Shown: positions 23,924 to 33,120 of the stretch, piece after piece
Layout: each line of letters starts with the position of its first letter
Position numbering within the stretch: position 1 is the stretch's first letter
DNA from: Pseudomonadota bacterium
GTDB lineage: Bacteria; Pseudomonadota; Gammaproteobacteria; Burkholderiales; Burkholderiaceae_C
Direction of reading: 5' to 3'
Assembly (NCBI GenBank): GCA_030538085.1
Contig: JAUNUR010000033.1
Span: 1-33,273 of the forward strand
DNA length: 33,273 nt
The notes under the pieces: model-generated
Databases searched by the model: none
Seen by the model: only the letters and a program-made list of their open reading frames with translations
What the model was told of the DNA's origin: nothing
Made by a program: the position numbers and the translations under genes

Positions 23924-24520
23924 TTATTCTGGCTTGGCCAATCCGAGCAGTTTGGCCTTCAGGGTAGCGTCGGCAGGCTTGTTGCCCAGCCAGTTGTTCA
24001 TCAGGGCGGCGTGGAATTCCGGCTCCTTCACCACGGCGGTCTCAGGCGTGCAGGTCGATGCCAGCTTCGTGCCCGAGCCAGGAATCCAGTCGACCGTGAA
24101 GCCCTGGCCCGGTTGGAATTCGGCGCACTTGTACAGCAGGTTGGACACCTGCATGATCCCGGGCAACAGGCGCGAGAACTGCGCCTTGTCCATGTTGTTT
24201 TCCAGGTCGCGCGCAAAACTCCGGCCCAGCTCCTCTCCCTTCAATTTGCGCAGCATCACCACGCTCATGCGCTTGGGGCCGGTCTGGGCATGAAACGCTT
24301 CCGTGGTGGAGAACTTGTCCTGGGCGTACAGACCCGCCGCATACACATTGAAGATCAGCTTCTTGCGGATGCCGGCGCCGTTGAGCTGCAGCTTGCTGCC
24401 GGCCAATTCGATGGTTTCGTCGAACTTCGCGTCGCCAAGGGTCAAGGTCTGGGCCTGGGCAGGCACAGCAGCCATCATGGCTGCGGCGATGACCAGGGAA
24501 AAACCAACTCGATGATTCAT
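23924..24520 (-). CDS. Chalcone isomerase-like periplasmic protein
   Basis: This 198-residue protein has a clear signal peptide (MNHRVGFSLVIAAAMMAAVP, cleavage after AQA) and the chalcone-isomerase-like (PF16036-type) core: FDETIELAGSKLQLNGAGIR, KLIFNVYAAGLYAQ, MLRKLKGEELGRSF and the C-terminal FHAALMNNWLGNKPADATLK. Bacterial members do not make flavonoids; they are periplasmic proteins of unknown role, sometimes fatty-acid binding in plant relatives. AGGAAGG precedes the ATG by 11 bases. A TAAAAT hexamer lies on the minus strand about 35 bases upstream without a matching -35. It stands alone. Confidence 0.85.
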   Translation of the reverse strand: MNHRVGFSLVIAAAMMAAVPAQAQTLTLGDAKFDETIELAGSKLQLNGAGIRKKLIFNVYAAGLYAQDKFSTTEAFHAQTGPKRMSVVMLRKLKGEELGRSFARDLENNMDKAQFSRLLPGIMQVSNLLYKCAEFQPGQGFTVDWIPGSGTKLASTCTPETAVVKEPEFHAALMNNWLGNKPADATLKAKLLGLAKPE

Positions 24521-24709
24521 GACAAGCGCTACCTTCCTGGTTATTTGCGGGTAATTTTAGGTAGGCATTGACCATGGCGCCCCCGGAACATCCCTTGGTT
24601 AGCGACTCGGTGAAGCCGTCGACCTCAAATAATTCACGCTTTAAACGAAGGCGCCAGCACGGTCACCGGCAAGGGCCAGTGAGCAGACGAGGAGATACGG
24701 CGGCCGCGT

Positions 24710-25258
24710 TCAGCCACGCCGGCGCGCGGCCATCTCCCGCCCGATCACGGCCAGCGCTTCGGCATCGAAGCGTCCTTGCGCTGCTGGATAAACGACTTTC
24801 TCTTCCAGCGGAATATGACGCTCATAGGCACCGATGAAGTCGCGCGCCAGGCCGCGGTCGGCATCGCTGATGACGGGCGCCGGGTCGGCATCGCGCCAGG
24901 CCAGCAGCACGGCACGCAGCCGCTGCCACAGCGCATGCATCCGCACGTGATCGGCCTGCAGCTCGGCCACGGCGGCGCGCACGCGGGCATCGGGATGATC
25001 CATCAAGGGCGGAAACACGTGGCGCTCCTCGTCCTCGTGGTGGTGCGGGCCGGCGATGTCGAAGTAGCGCAGCACGTCGCCTGCGGCGCTGCGTGAATCG
25101 GCGTCATGCCCATTCGCGTCCACGTGCTCGATGATGCGCTGCAACAGCGCCAGGCTGCGCTGCACGCGCTCGTGGCAGGCTTGCAGCATCTCGAAGGGTT
25201 GATCGAAGCCCACGCTGGGAGAGGCAAAACCCGGCAGGTTGACGGTTGACGAGGTCAT
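24710..25258 (-). CDS. Hemerythrin-like (HHE) domain protein
   Basis: Hemerythrin-like domains bind a di-iron site in a four-helix bundle and sense or carry oxygen, NO or iron. This 182-residue soluble protein has candidate ligands in order: H29 in LQACHERVQRS, H72-H74 and E75 in PHHHEDEERHVFPPL, H104 and H108 in DHVRMH, and H148 with E152/E153 in YERHIPLEEKVVYP. The start is the ATG at 25258; the frame stays open far upstream only because it is antisense to tamA. It is divergent from tamA with an 87-base gap. Cellular role cannot be narrowed down. Confidence 0.88.
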   Translation of the reverse strand: MTSSTVNLPGFASPSVGFDQPFEMLQACHERVQRSLALLQRIIEHVDANGHDADSRSAAGDVLRYFDIAGPHHHEDEERHVFPPLMDHPDARVRAAVAELQADHVRMHALWQRLRAVLLAWRDADPAPVISDADRGLARDFIGAYERHIPLEEKVVYPAAQGRFDAEALAVIGREMAARRRG

Positions 25259-25345
25259 GGCCCGCGATTGTGCGCCGCCGCGTTCACCCACACCAGCCGG
25301 CAGGTCATGCGCCGCGGGGCGGCCGCTCCACACAACAAGGACAAG

Positions 25346-27325
25346 ATGCGGCCTTGTCCGACAAAATCGGCCATTAAACTCACCCGGGTGACCCGCGCAT
25401 CTACCACTTCCGTTGTACTCAAGGCTGGCGACGCCCTTCCCCGCTCGCCGCGTGCCACCCTTTTGCTGCCTCTGTTGCTGGCGTTGCACGGGTGTGCCTT
25501 GCTGAGCGCCGACAAGACCGATGAAGCCGCCGCCACGCAAGATGCGCCGCCGCGCGACACTACTTCGACCGGCCAGGTGGGCCGCGCCGGCGACGCACCC
25601 GCCGTCAGCGCCTTCGACATTCGCGTGGAAGCCGAGGACAAGGACTTGCGCGAACTCATCGAGCGTCACAACGAATTGCAGCGCTACCGCGCGGTGACCG
25701 ATCTGGACGCCGCTGAATTCGCCCGCCTGATGGCCCTGGTCGAGCGCGACGTGCGCAACCTGCTGGGCACCGAGGGCTACTTCAGCCCCAACGTGAGCGT
25801 ACGGCGCGAGGGTGCGCCGGATGCACGGCCCACGGTGGTGATTGCCGTGTCGCCCGGACAGGCCACGACGGTGGAAAACGTGGACATCGCTTTCGAAGGC
25901 GACATCGCCACCTCGGCCGACCCCGCCGCCGCCGCGCAGCGCGGCGACATCGTGGGCGGCTGGGGGCTGGACGAAGGCCGCCGCTTCACGCAAGACCGCT
26001 GGTCCAGCGCCAAGACGGGCGCGCTGCGCGGCCTGGTGGAGCGCCGCTATCCCCGGGGCCGCATCGCTTACAGCCTGGCCGATGTCGATGCGGCGCGGGG
26101 GCGGGCCAAGCTCGGCGTGCGGCTGGATTCCGGCCCGCTGTTCCGCCTGGGCCCGGCCACCGTGAAAGGCGCCAAGCGCTACCCGCCCGAGCTGGCCGAA
26201 CGGCTGTCCTGGCTCAAGCCGGGCGACATCTACGACCAGAAGAAACTGGTCGACGCCCAGCAGCGCCTGGCCGGCAGCGGCTACTACGACTCGGCCTACA
26301 TCAGCATCGACCCCGAGGGCGACCCCAACGCCACGCCGGTGACCTACACCGTCACCGAGGCCGAACGCCACAAGGTGCAGCTGGGCGTGGGCTACAGCAC
26401 CGACGGCGGCCCGCGCATATCGCTGGAGCACCGCGACAACACCGCGCTGGGCACCCGCTGGCGCGCCGATACCAAGCTGCATTTCGACCTGAAGGCTCCC
26501 CTGCTGCAGACCGAATGGACCTCGCTGCCGCGCGCCAGCGGCTGGCGCTGGGCGGTGCTGGCGCGCTACATGCGGCAGGACGACGGCGCACTGACCACCA
26601 CGTCGAAAACGCTGCGCCTGGGCACCCTGCGCACCGAGGAAAAGTACGACCGCAACTTCTACCTGCAGTACGACCACGCCAGCGTCACCGGCTCGGGCAA
26701 CCGCGACATCCCCGACGCGCTGCTGGGCGACGGCGCCGCCGTGAGCGCCAACTACGCGTGGACGGGCCGCTATTTCGACAGCCTGCCCGTGCCCTCGCGC
26801 GGCTACGGGCTCAATACCGACATCGGCGTGGGCATGACCACGGTGGGCGAGCGCAAACCCTTCCTGCGCCTGTTCGGCCGGGCGCTGGGCATCGTGCCCC
26901 TGGGCAGCGGCGGCAGCCGGCTGGCGCTGCGCACCGAGGCCGGCGCCATCCTGGCGGCCAAGCAGGCGCGCCTGCCCGCCACCTACATGTTCCGCACCGG
27001 CGGCGACACCACGGTGCGCGGCTACGGCTACCGGCGCATTGGCATTCCGTTCGACGACCTGGTGGGCCCTGGCCGCTACATGGCGGTGGGCAGTGTCGAG
27101 TGGCAGCGCCCGATCATGCGGGAGCGCTTTCCCGGCCTGCTGGAGCACACGCTGTTCGTCGATGTCGGCGGCGTCGCCAACGAGGTCAACCAGCTGCGCG
27201 CGCACTGGGGCGTGGGCACCGGCATCCGGCTGATCACGCCCGTGGGGCCAATGCAGCTGGACCTGGCCTATGGCCTGAAATCCAAGGCCATCCGGCTGCA
27301 CATGAACGTGGGCTTCGTGTTCTGA
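25346..27325 (+). CDS. tamA: TamA, Omp85-family outer-membrane barrel of the translocation and assembly module
   Basis: TamA is a POTRA-barrel protein that works with TamB in outer-membrane biogenesis. Using the ATG at 25346 (AAGGA 4 bases before it), the protein has 659 residues; a GTG at 25388 is an alternative. A hydrophobic segment LLLPLLLALHGC ends in a lipobox-like cysteine at residue 50. POTRA-like regions span roughly 70-340 (for example FRLGPATVKGAKRYPPELAE and LKPGDIYDQKKLVDAQQRLA), and the barrel fills the rest, with the conserved TGGDTTVRGYGYRRIG and a terminal phenylalanine in HMNVGFVF. Its TGA overlaps the tamB ATG, so the two are translationally coupled. Confidence 0.92.
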   Translation: MRPCPTKSAIKLTRVTRASTTSVVLKAGDALPRSPRATLLLPLLLALHGCALLSADKTDEAAATQDAPPRDTTSTGQVGRAGDAPAVSAFDIRVEAEDKDLRELIERHNELQRYRAVTDLDAAEFARLMALVERDVRNLLGTEGYFSPNVSVRREGAPDARPTVVIAVSPGQATTVENVDIAFEGDIATSADPAAAAQRGDIVGGWGLDEGRRFTQDRWSSAKTGALRGLVERRYPRGRIAYSLADVDAARGRAKLGVRLDSGPLFRLGPATVKGAKRYPPELAERLSWLKPGDIYDQKKLVDAQQRLAGSGYYDSAYISIDPEGDPNATPVTYTVTEAERHKVQLGVGYSTDGGPRISLEHRDNTALGTRWRADTKLHFDLKAPLLQTEWTSLPRASGWRWAVLARYMRQDDGALTTTSKTLRLGTLRTEEKYDRNFYLQYDHASVTGSGNRDIPDALLGDGAAVSANYAWTGRYFDSLPVPSRGYGLNTDIGVGMTTVGERKPFLRLFGRALGIVPLGSGGSRLALRTEAGAILAAKQARLPATYMFRTGGDTTVRGYGYRRIGIPFDDLVGPGRYMAVGSVEWQRPIMRERFPGLLEHTLFVDVGGVANEVNQLRAHWGVGTGIRLITPVGPMQLDLAYGLKSKAIRLHMNVGFVF

Positions 27326-30300
27326 TGAGCCATCGCGAACCGCGCGGCGCGGCCCCCCACACATCGAACTCCATGACCACTGGCGCTGACAGCAGCGTGG
27401 CCGAAGGCTCGCTCGACTCTCCAGCCCCCACCATGCCGCCGCGCCGCCGCCGCGTCTGGCGCCTGCTGGGCTGGCTGCTGGTGGCGCTGCTGGCGCTGCT
27501 GCTGACGACCATGGGTGGCGGCTGGATCTGGACCGGCTCCGACGGATCGCTGGCCGCCGCGCTGCGCTGGGCCGGGGCCGAGCGTCCGCTGGTCACCGAG
27601 GAAGTCACCGGCACCGTGCGCGGCGGCGGCAAGGTGCGGCGCTTGGTATGGGACGAAGGCGGCCTGCGCGTGGAAGTGCATAACGCCGAAATCCTGTGGA
27701 CGCCCGCCGCCCTGCTCTCGCGCACACTGCAAATCGACACGCTGAGCGCCAGCCGCATCGTCATCGACGACCAGCGCCCCAAGTCCGAGGCCGAAGCCGG
27801 CCCGCCGCCCAAGGCGTTCTCGCTGCCGCTGAACATCCGCGTGAAAGCCTTGCGCGCGGGCGAACTGCGCTGGGCCGGCCCGCCGCCGTACACGCTGCAG
27901 GACGTGGCCGGCCGCTTTGCCTACGATGGCCGCCAGCACCAGCTGGAGCTGGACAGCGCACGCATCGAGGGCGGCAGCTATCAGGCCCGCGCCATCGTCA
28001 AGGCGGACGAGCCGATCCAGGTCGACGTGGCCCTGGCCGGTGCGCTGGCCGCCCCGGTGCCCGGCGCGCAGGCGCCGGTGCCGCTGACGCTGCAGGCGCG
28101 CCTGCTCGGCCCGCTGACCGACATGCGGGCGCAGCTCGACCTGCTGGCCGCGGCACCCGCGCCAGGTGCGTCGGCGCCCGCCATTCCGGCGCTGCCGCCA
28201 CCAGCCGGGTTCGGTGGCGAAGCCGCGCCCGCGCCAGCTCCCGCCGCATCGACCGCCGCGCCCGCGTTGCCTACCGCGCCCGCCGGCGGCGACACCCCGG
28301 AAGCCCGCGTCACCGCCCGCATCACGCCCTGGGCCACGCAGCCGCTGCCCGAAGCCCATGCCCGCGTGCGCGCGCTCGACGTCGGCGCCATCTGGGCCGA
28401 AGCACCGCGCACGCACCTGACGGGCCGGCTCGACATCACGCCGCTGCCCGAGGGCGGCGCGCCCGGCTGGGCCGTCGATGCCGACCTGGTCAACACCGCC
28501 GCCGGCCCGTGGGACCAGCGCCAGTTGCCGCTCGATCAGTTACTGGCCGACCTCACCTGGCAAGGCGGCACCGCCACCGTGCGCGCGCTCAAGGCACGGG
28601 TGGGCGGCGGCAGCGTCGAATCCACCGGCCGCTGGATCAGCCCGCCCGCCACGCAGCCCACCGCCACCGCTCCCACGCCTGCAGACTCCGCGCAGGTGGC
28701 TGGCCCCACCGCGGCACCGGCGCCCACGCCCACCGTGTCGGGCGCCTGGCAGATCGACACCCGCATCGCCGGCGTCAACCCGGCGCGCCTGCACACGCAG
28801 CTGGCGGCCTTTCCGCTGGATGGCATGGCCCAGGTGACGGGCGAAGGCGCCGACATCGGCTTCGATGTCGCGCTGCAAGCGCAGCCCACGCGCGCCGCTG
28901 CCCCCGCGCGGCGCGGCGAATCGGTCAGCGAGGCACGGGCGCGCGAGCTGCACGCGCTGCGCCTGCGCGACGCCAGCGCCACTGGACGCTGGGCAGGCGG
29001 CCTGCTCAGCCTGAGCGCCCTGCGCGTGCGCACCGACGACGCGCAACTGGCCGGCAGCGCCCAGGTGCGCCCCGACGCCCCCGGCGGCCTGGCCGACCTG
29101 ACGCTCACCGCCCCCGGCGCCAGCGCCGTGGTCAAGGGCGAACTGCAACCCACCACCGGCGCCGGCACCCTGCGCGCCAACGTGCAGGACGCCGCCCGCC
29201 TGCTGGCCTGGGCGCAAAAACTGCCCGGCGCCGGCAACGCGCTGGCCGGTGCACGGGCGCGCGGCAGTGCCACGCTGGACGGCGGCTGGCGCGGCGGCTG
29301 GCGCGACCCCGGCGTGCAGGCACGGCTGCACGCCCCTTCGCTTGACTGGACACCGCCCGGAAACAACGCCACGCCGCTGCAGGCACGTGGGCTGGAAGCC
29401 TCGGTCAACGGCCGCCTGGCACAAGCCCAGATCGCCGCCAGCGGTCGCGTGGCGCAGGGCGAGCGCCAGCTGGATCTGCGCCTGGCCGCCAGCGGCGGGC
29501 GCACCACGCCCAACGCGGCGCTGGCGGCATCGGCCTGGCGCTTCAACCTGGGGCAGCTGCAAGCCAGCGTGCGCGACCCGGCCCTGGGCAACGGCCCGTG
29601 GCAACTGGCCAGCCGCGGCGCGGTGCCGCTCAGCTGGTCGCCAGCGCAAGGCGGGCAACTGGAAGCCGGCGCGGGCGAACTCACCATCACCTCGCCCGCG
29701 CCCACATCACAGGCGCAGGTGGCCTGGGGGCCGGTGCGCTGGCGCCAGGGCGCCCTCACCACCACGGGCCGCCTCACCGGTCTGCCGCTGCAGTGGGCCG
29801 AGCGCGTGGCTGGCCCGCAGCTGCAACAAGCCGGACTCACGGGCAACATCGTCTTCAACGGCGACTGGGACGCCACGCTGGGCCAGCAGTTGCGCGTCAC
29901 CGCCAACCTGGTGCGCGCCAGCGGCGACGTGACGGTGCTGGCCACCGACGCCAGCACCGGCGTGCAGTCGCGCGTGGCCGCCGGCCTGCGCGATGCGCGC
30001 CTGACGCTGGGCAACGATGGCAACGCGCTCAAGCTGGCGCTGGTGTGGGACAGCGAGCGCGCCGGCACCGTCAACGGCCAGTTGCGCACCGAACTGGCCG
30101 CCACGCGCGGCGATGATGGCGCCACCCGCTGGTCATGGCCCGAAAGCGCGCCGCTGCAGGGGCAGGTACAGGCACGGCTGCCGCAAATCGCCGCCTGGTC
30201 GGTGCTGGCGCCACCCGGCTGGCGGCTGCGCGGTTCGCTGGCCGCCGATGCGCGCGTGGCCGGCACGCGCGCCGCGCCGCTGGTCAACGGCACCGTCACG

Positions 30301-31551
30301 GCCGACGACGTGGCGCTGCGCTCCATCGTCGATGGCCTGCAATTCGAGGGCGGGCGCCTGCGCGCGCGGCTGGACGGCACGCGCCTGCTGATTGACGACT
30401 TCACCCTGCAAGGCGCTGGCGACAAGGGCAGCGGCGGCCAGTTGCGCGCCAGCGGCGAGGCCGGCCTGGTGGATGGCCGCGCGCAGGCGCGCCTGAACGC
30501 CACGCTGGAGCGGCTGCGCGCCAGCATCCGCGACGACCGGCAAGTCACCGTCTCGGGCAACGTGCAGGCAGCGCTGGATGGGCGCGCCCTGCGCACCGAT
30601 GGCAGCCTGCGCGTGGACCGCGCCCTGATCCTGCTGCCCGACGAGAACCGCCCCACGCTGGGCGACGACGTGATCGTGCGCGGGACGGACGGCAAGGTGA
30701 TGGCCGGCAAGGACGCCCCTGGCTCCGTGGCCCGCCCCACCAGCGCCGCCGGCAGGCAGGATGCGCAACGGCAGGCACGCGACGATGCCGCCCGCGCCAA
30801 GGCCGACGCCCAGGCCCGAGCGGGCGAAGCCGAGCCGCTGGTGGCCAACGTCAACGTGAAAGTCGACCTGGGCGAGGACTTCCGCCTGCAGGGCATGGGC
30901 ATCGACACGCGGCTGGCTGGCGCGTTGACACTGAGCGCCAACGGCCCGCTGACCGAGCCGCCCCGCCTGGTTGGCCGCGTGCGCACCGAGGGCGGCAACT
31001 TCCGCGCCTATGGACAGCAGCTCATCATCCAGCGCGGCTTCATCAACTTCAGCGGCCAGGCCAGCAACCCCACGCTCGACATCGTGGCCCTGCGTCCCAA
31101 CTACACCAGCGACCAGCGGGTGGGCGTGCAGGTCATGGGCACCGCGCTGCTACCGCGCGTGCGCCTGTATTCCGAACCCGCCCTGCCCGACAACCAGACC
31201 CTGGCCTGGCTGCTGCTGGGTCGCCCCGCGCCCAACACCGGGGCTGAGGCGGCCATGCTGCAATCAGCCGCGCTGGCCTTGCTGGGCGGGCGCGAAGGCA
31301 GCGGACTGGCGGCCAATTTCGGCCTGGACGAGTTGAGCTTTTCGGGCGGTGGCGATGGCGACGTGAGCAATGCCAGCGTCACGCTGGGCAAGCGCCTGTC
31401 GGACCGACTGTACGCCGCCTACGAGCACAGCCTGGCCGGCACCGGCGGTACGCTGATGATCTTCTACGAGCTGTCGCGCCGCTGGACGCTGCGCGGCCAG
31501 GCCAGCGAGAACTCGGCCATTGATCTGATCTACCGGCTGTCGTTCGACTGA
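27325..31551 (+). CDS. tamB: TamB, inner-membrane-anchored translocation and assembly module protein
   Basis: TamB is a long AsmA-like beta-taco protein that spans the periplasm from an inner-membrane helix to TamA, with proposed roles in autotransporter insertion and phospholipid transport. The 1408-residue protein starts in a TGATG overlap with tamA (MSHREPRGAAPHTSNS); MTTGADSS at 27373 is an alternative start. One membrane helix lies near residues 50-72 (LLGWLLVALLALLLTTMGGG). A Pro/Ala-rich insert occurs at about 280-325. The C-terminal TamB/DUF490 domain ends in LYAAYEHSLAGTGGTLMIFY and LRGQASENSAIDLIYRLSFD, typical of the family. Very high GC makes all other frames open here; those are shadows. 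Confidence 0.93.
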   Translation: MSHREPRGAAPHTSNSMTTGADSSVAEGSLDSPAPTMPPRRRRVWRLLGWLLVALLALLLTTMGGGWIWTGSDGSLAAALRWAGAERPLVTEEVTGTVRGGGKVRRLVWDEGGLRVEVHNAEILWTPAALLSRTLQIDTLSASRIVIDDQRPKSEAEAGPPPKAFSLPLNIRVKALRAGELRWAGPPPYTLQDVAGRFAYDGRQHQLELDSARIEGGSYQARAIVKADEPIQVDVALAGALAAPVPGAQAPVPLTLQARLLGPLTDMRAQLDLLAAAPAPGASAPAIPALPPPAGFGGEAAPAPAPAASTAAPALPTAPAGGDTPEARVTARITPWATQPLPEAHARVRALDVGAIWAEAPRTHLTGRLDITPLPEGGAPGWAVDADLVNTAAGPWDQRQLPLDQLLADLTWQGGTATVRALKARVGGGSVESTGRWISPPATQPTATAPTPADSAQVAGPTAAPAPTPTVSGAWQIDTRIAGVNPARLHTQLAAFPLDGMAQVTGEGADIGFDVALQAQPTRAAAPARRGESVSEARARELHALRLRDASATGRWAGGLLSLSALRVRTDDAQLAGSAQVRPDAPGGLADLTLTAPGASAVVKGELQPTTGAGTLRANVQDAARLLAWAQKLPGAGNALAGARARGSATLDGGWRGGWRDPGVQARLHAPSLDWTPPGNNATPLQARGLEASVNGRLAQAQIAASGRVAQGERQLDLRLAASGGRTTPNAALAASAWRFNLGQLQASVRDPALGNGPWQLASRGAVPLSWSPAQGGQLEAGAGELTITSPAPTSQAQVAWGPVRWRQGALTTTGRLTGLPLQWAERVAGPQLQQAGLTGNIVFNGDWDATLGQQLRVTANLVRASGDVTVLATDASTGVQSRVAAGLRDARLTLGNDGNALKLALVWDSERAGTVNGQLRTELAATRGDDGATRWSWPESAPLQGQVQARLPQIAAWSVLAPPGWRLRGSLAADARVAGTRAAPLVNGTVTADDVALRSIVDGLQFEGGRLRARLDGTRLLIDDFTLQGAGDKGSGGQLRASGEAGLVDGRAQARLNATLERLRASIRDDRQVTVSGNVQAALDGRALRTDGSLRVDRALILLPDENRPTLGDDVIVRGTDGKVMAGKDAPGSVARPTSAAGRQDAQRQARDDAARAKADAQARAGEAEPLVANVNVKVDLGEDFRLQGMGIDTRLAGALTLSANGPLTEPPRLVGRVRTEGGNFRAYGQQLIIQRGFINFSGQASNPTLDIVALRPNYTSDQRVGVQVMGTALLPRVRLYSEPALPDNQTLAWLLLGRPAPNTGAEAAMLQSAALALLGGREGSGLAANFGLDELSFSGGGDGDVSNASVTLGKRLSDRLYAAYEHSLAGTGGTLMIFYELSRRWTLRGQASENSAIDLIYRLSFD

Positions 31552-31607
31552 CCAGACTCACCCCACGGCGGGAGTAGCCCATCAGCGGCGCCCCTTGCTT
31601 TTTCTCA

Positions 31608-31695
31608 TCATTGCCGCGAAAGCCGCCATCCATGCGGCACCGCCTTGACACGGCGTTGACCGAAGGACGCATGGATGACGACTTTCGCCACAATC
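31608..31695. repeat. Paired-hairpin (BIME-like) element, copy 3, degenerate
   Basis: TCATTGCCGCGAAAGCCGCC, centre CCTTGACACGGCGTTGACC and a right arm GACTTTCGCCACAATCG follow the design of copies 1 and 2 but with several mismatches in both arms, so this copy appears to be decaying. It lies in the 253-base gap between tamB and the phosphodiesterase gene. Confidence 0.75.
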
Positions 31696-31804
31696 GCGGG
31701 TACAACTCGCCAGGCCTTCCCAGAGAAATCCTTCACGGGCACCCGGCTCAGCGCCGCCGCCCACCCTGTTCAACCGCGCGCCGCCGGGTTAAAACCACGA
31801 TTTC

Positions 31805-32635
31805 ATGCTGATCGCCCACATCACCGACCCCCATATCGGGTTGGACCCGCAAGCACTTGACGGCCGCGTGCAGCCCGCCGACGCGCTGCGTGCCGCGCTG
31901 GCCCACGTGCGCGCGCTGCAGCCGGCACCCGACGTGCTGCTGCTGAGCGGCGATCTGGCCGACGCCGGACGTGAGCAGGACTACGCCGTGCTGCGCGATC
32001 TGCTCGACACCGCGCTGCCCGCGGCCACCGCTGGCGGGCCGCGCGTGCTGGCGGTGCCCGGCAATCACGACCGGCCCCACACCGCGCGCCACGTGCTGGG
32101 TGATGCCCACATGCCCGTGGCCGCCGATGCGCCCGACGGCCTGCACTGCCTGCACGTCATGCATGGCGGCCTGCATTTCATCGGGCTGGACACCGTGCTG
32201 CCAGGGCAGCCGCACGGCGCGCTGGGGCAAGCGCAACTTGACTGGCTCGCGCGCACGCTGGCACGGTGTGCCGGTCAGCCCGTGCTGATCTTCATGCACC
32301 ATCCGCCGCTGTTGACCGGCATCGACACCATGGACGCCTACGGCCTGCTGCAAGGCCGTGCCGAACTGGCCGAACGAGTCGCCGCGCACGGAAACGTGCA
32401 ACTGATCGCCGCCGGCCACATGCACCGGCCCATCCTGGGCGCGCTGGGCGGCGCGCCGGTGGTCGTGGCGCCCTCCACCTCGCACCAGATCGAGTTGGAC
32501 CTGCGCCCGGGCGCACCGCTGGCGGTGCGGCTGGAGCCACCCATGATCGGCCTGTACCGCTGGACGGCGCAAGACGGCATGACCTGCCATTTCAGCCACG
32601 TGCGGACGTTCGAGGGGCCGTTCCCGATCTATTGA
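31805..32635 (+). CDS. Metallophosphoesterase, class III cyclic-nucleotide phosphodiesterase / GpdQ-like
   Basis: This 276-residue soluble protein belongs to the calcineurin-like phosphoesterases. The five metal-binding blocks are in order: D8 and H10 in ITDPHIG, D50 in LLSGDLAD, N87 and H88 in VPGNHDR, H165 in FMHHPP, and H205 and H207 in AAGHMHRP. This arrangement and length match CpdA (3',5'-cAMP hydrolysis) and GpdQ (glycerophosphodiester hydrolysis); sequence alone does not choose between them. The ATG at 31805 has no strong ribosome site. A truncating change is not seen; the C-terminal HVRTFEGPFPIY is intact. It stands alone, followed by repeats. Confidence 0.88.
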   Translation: MLIAHITDPHIGLDPQALDGRVQPADALRAALAHVRALQPAPDVLLLSGDLADAGREQDYAVLRDLLDTALPAATAGGPRVLAVPGNHDRPHTARHVLGDAHMPVAADAPDGLHCLHVMHGGLHFIGLDTVLPGQPHGALGQAQLDWLARTLARCAGQPVLIFMHHPPLLTGIDTMDAYGLLQGRAELAERVAAHGNVQLIAAGHMHRPILGALGGAPVVVAPSTSHQIELDLRPGAPLAVRLEPPMIGLYRWTAQDGMTCHFSHVRTFEGPFPIY

Positions 32636-32801
32636 AAATTTCGTCATTCTCAAGCTCTTGCCCGCGGACAGCGGCTTGCCACCCAGCGTGCTGATTGGCC
32701 ATGCAGCCGGAACAGCCGGACGCGCAGAGAGCGCGAAAGAAGCAGGTGCTCTGGCTTGTGAGCGCTGAACTCATCCGCCCCACGGTCGGGCGGCTCATCA
32801 C
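32636..32801. other. Gene-poor stretch before MITE copy 3
   Basis: No supported gene is seen. A short plus-strand frame from ATG 32701 (MQPEQPDAQRARKKQVLWLV) runs into the MITE-like element and stops inside it at 32853. It has no ribosome site and no recognised family, so it might be a remnant of a gene interrupted by the element, or chance. Confidence 0.35.
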
Positions 32802-33120
32802 CCTAGAAACGGCAGTTGACCGCTCGCCATCCTTGGGCAATCGGCATGAGCACTGACTTTCACAGCTTCGATCACATTCACCTGTGGGGTGAGCGCGCCA
32901 TGCACCCGATCGCACCGCGCTGGCTCGCTGCCCAAGCCGCGTTGCTCGTCCTTGCAGGCACGAGCCTGCCGCGTCCTCTCCCTTGCAGGGCGCGCATCGG
33001 TCAGAGCCCGATGCCGCTCGTGCCGTCCAAAGCTGCACAGGCAGCTTTGGAGCCGCGGCACTTGCCCTTGCCTGGCACGCCCATCACGGCACGCTCGGGC
33101 GCATCCAACTACCGTTTCTA
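32802..33120. mobile_element. MITE-like element, copy 3 (319 bp, longest)
   Basis: The left end CCTAGAAACGGCAGTTGACC is intact; the right end reads CAACTACCGTTTCTA and then runs into the 155-bp repeat unit that begins TATTGG, so the last GG is lost. This copy carries an extra inner block with a perfect hairpin CAAAGCTGC-ACAG-GCAGCTTTG (33028-33049) that copies 1 and 2 lack. The left flank is ATCAC, but no matching duplication stands directly at the damaged right end. Confidence 0.85.

Noticed and set aside
26515-27324. Extension of the tamB frame upstream through tamA
   Set aside because: The frame is open by GC bias; the start in the TGATG overlap gives a normal TamB N-terminus with its membrane helix.
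24710-27364. A minus-strand frame of over 880 codons antisense to tamA
   Set aside because: Only its last 182 codons match a family (hemerythrin-like). The rest is the high-GC shadow of tamA and has no recognisable domain.
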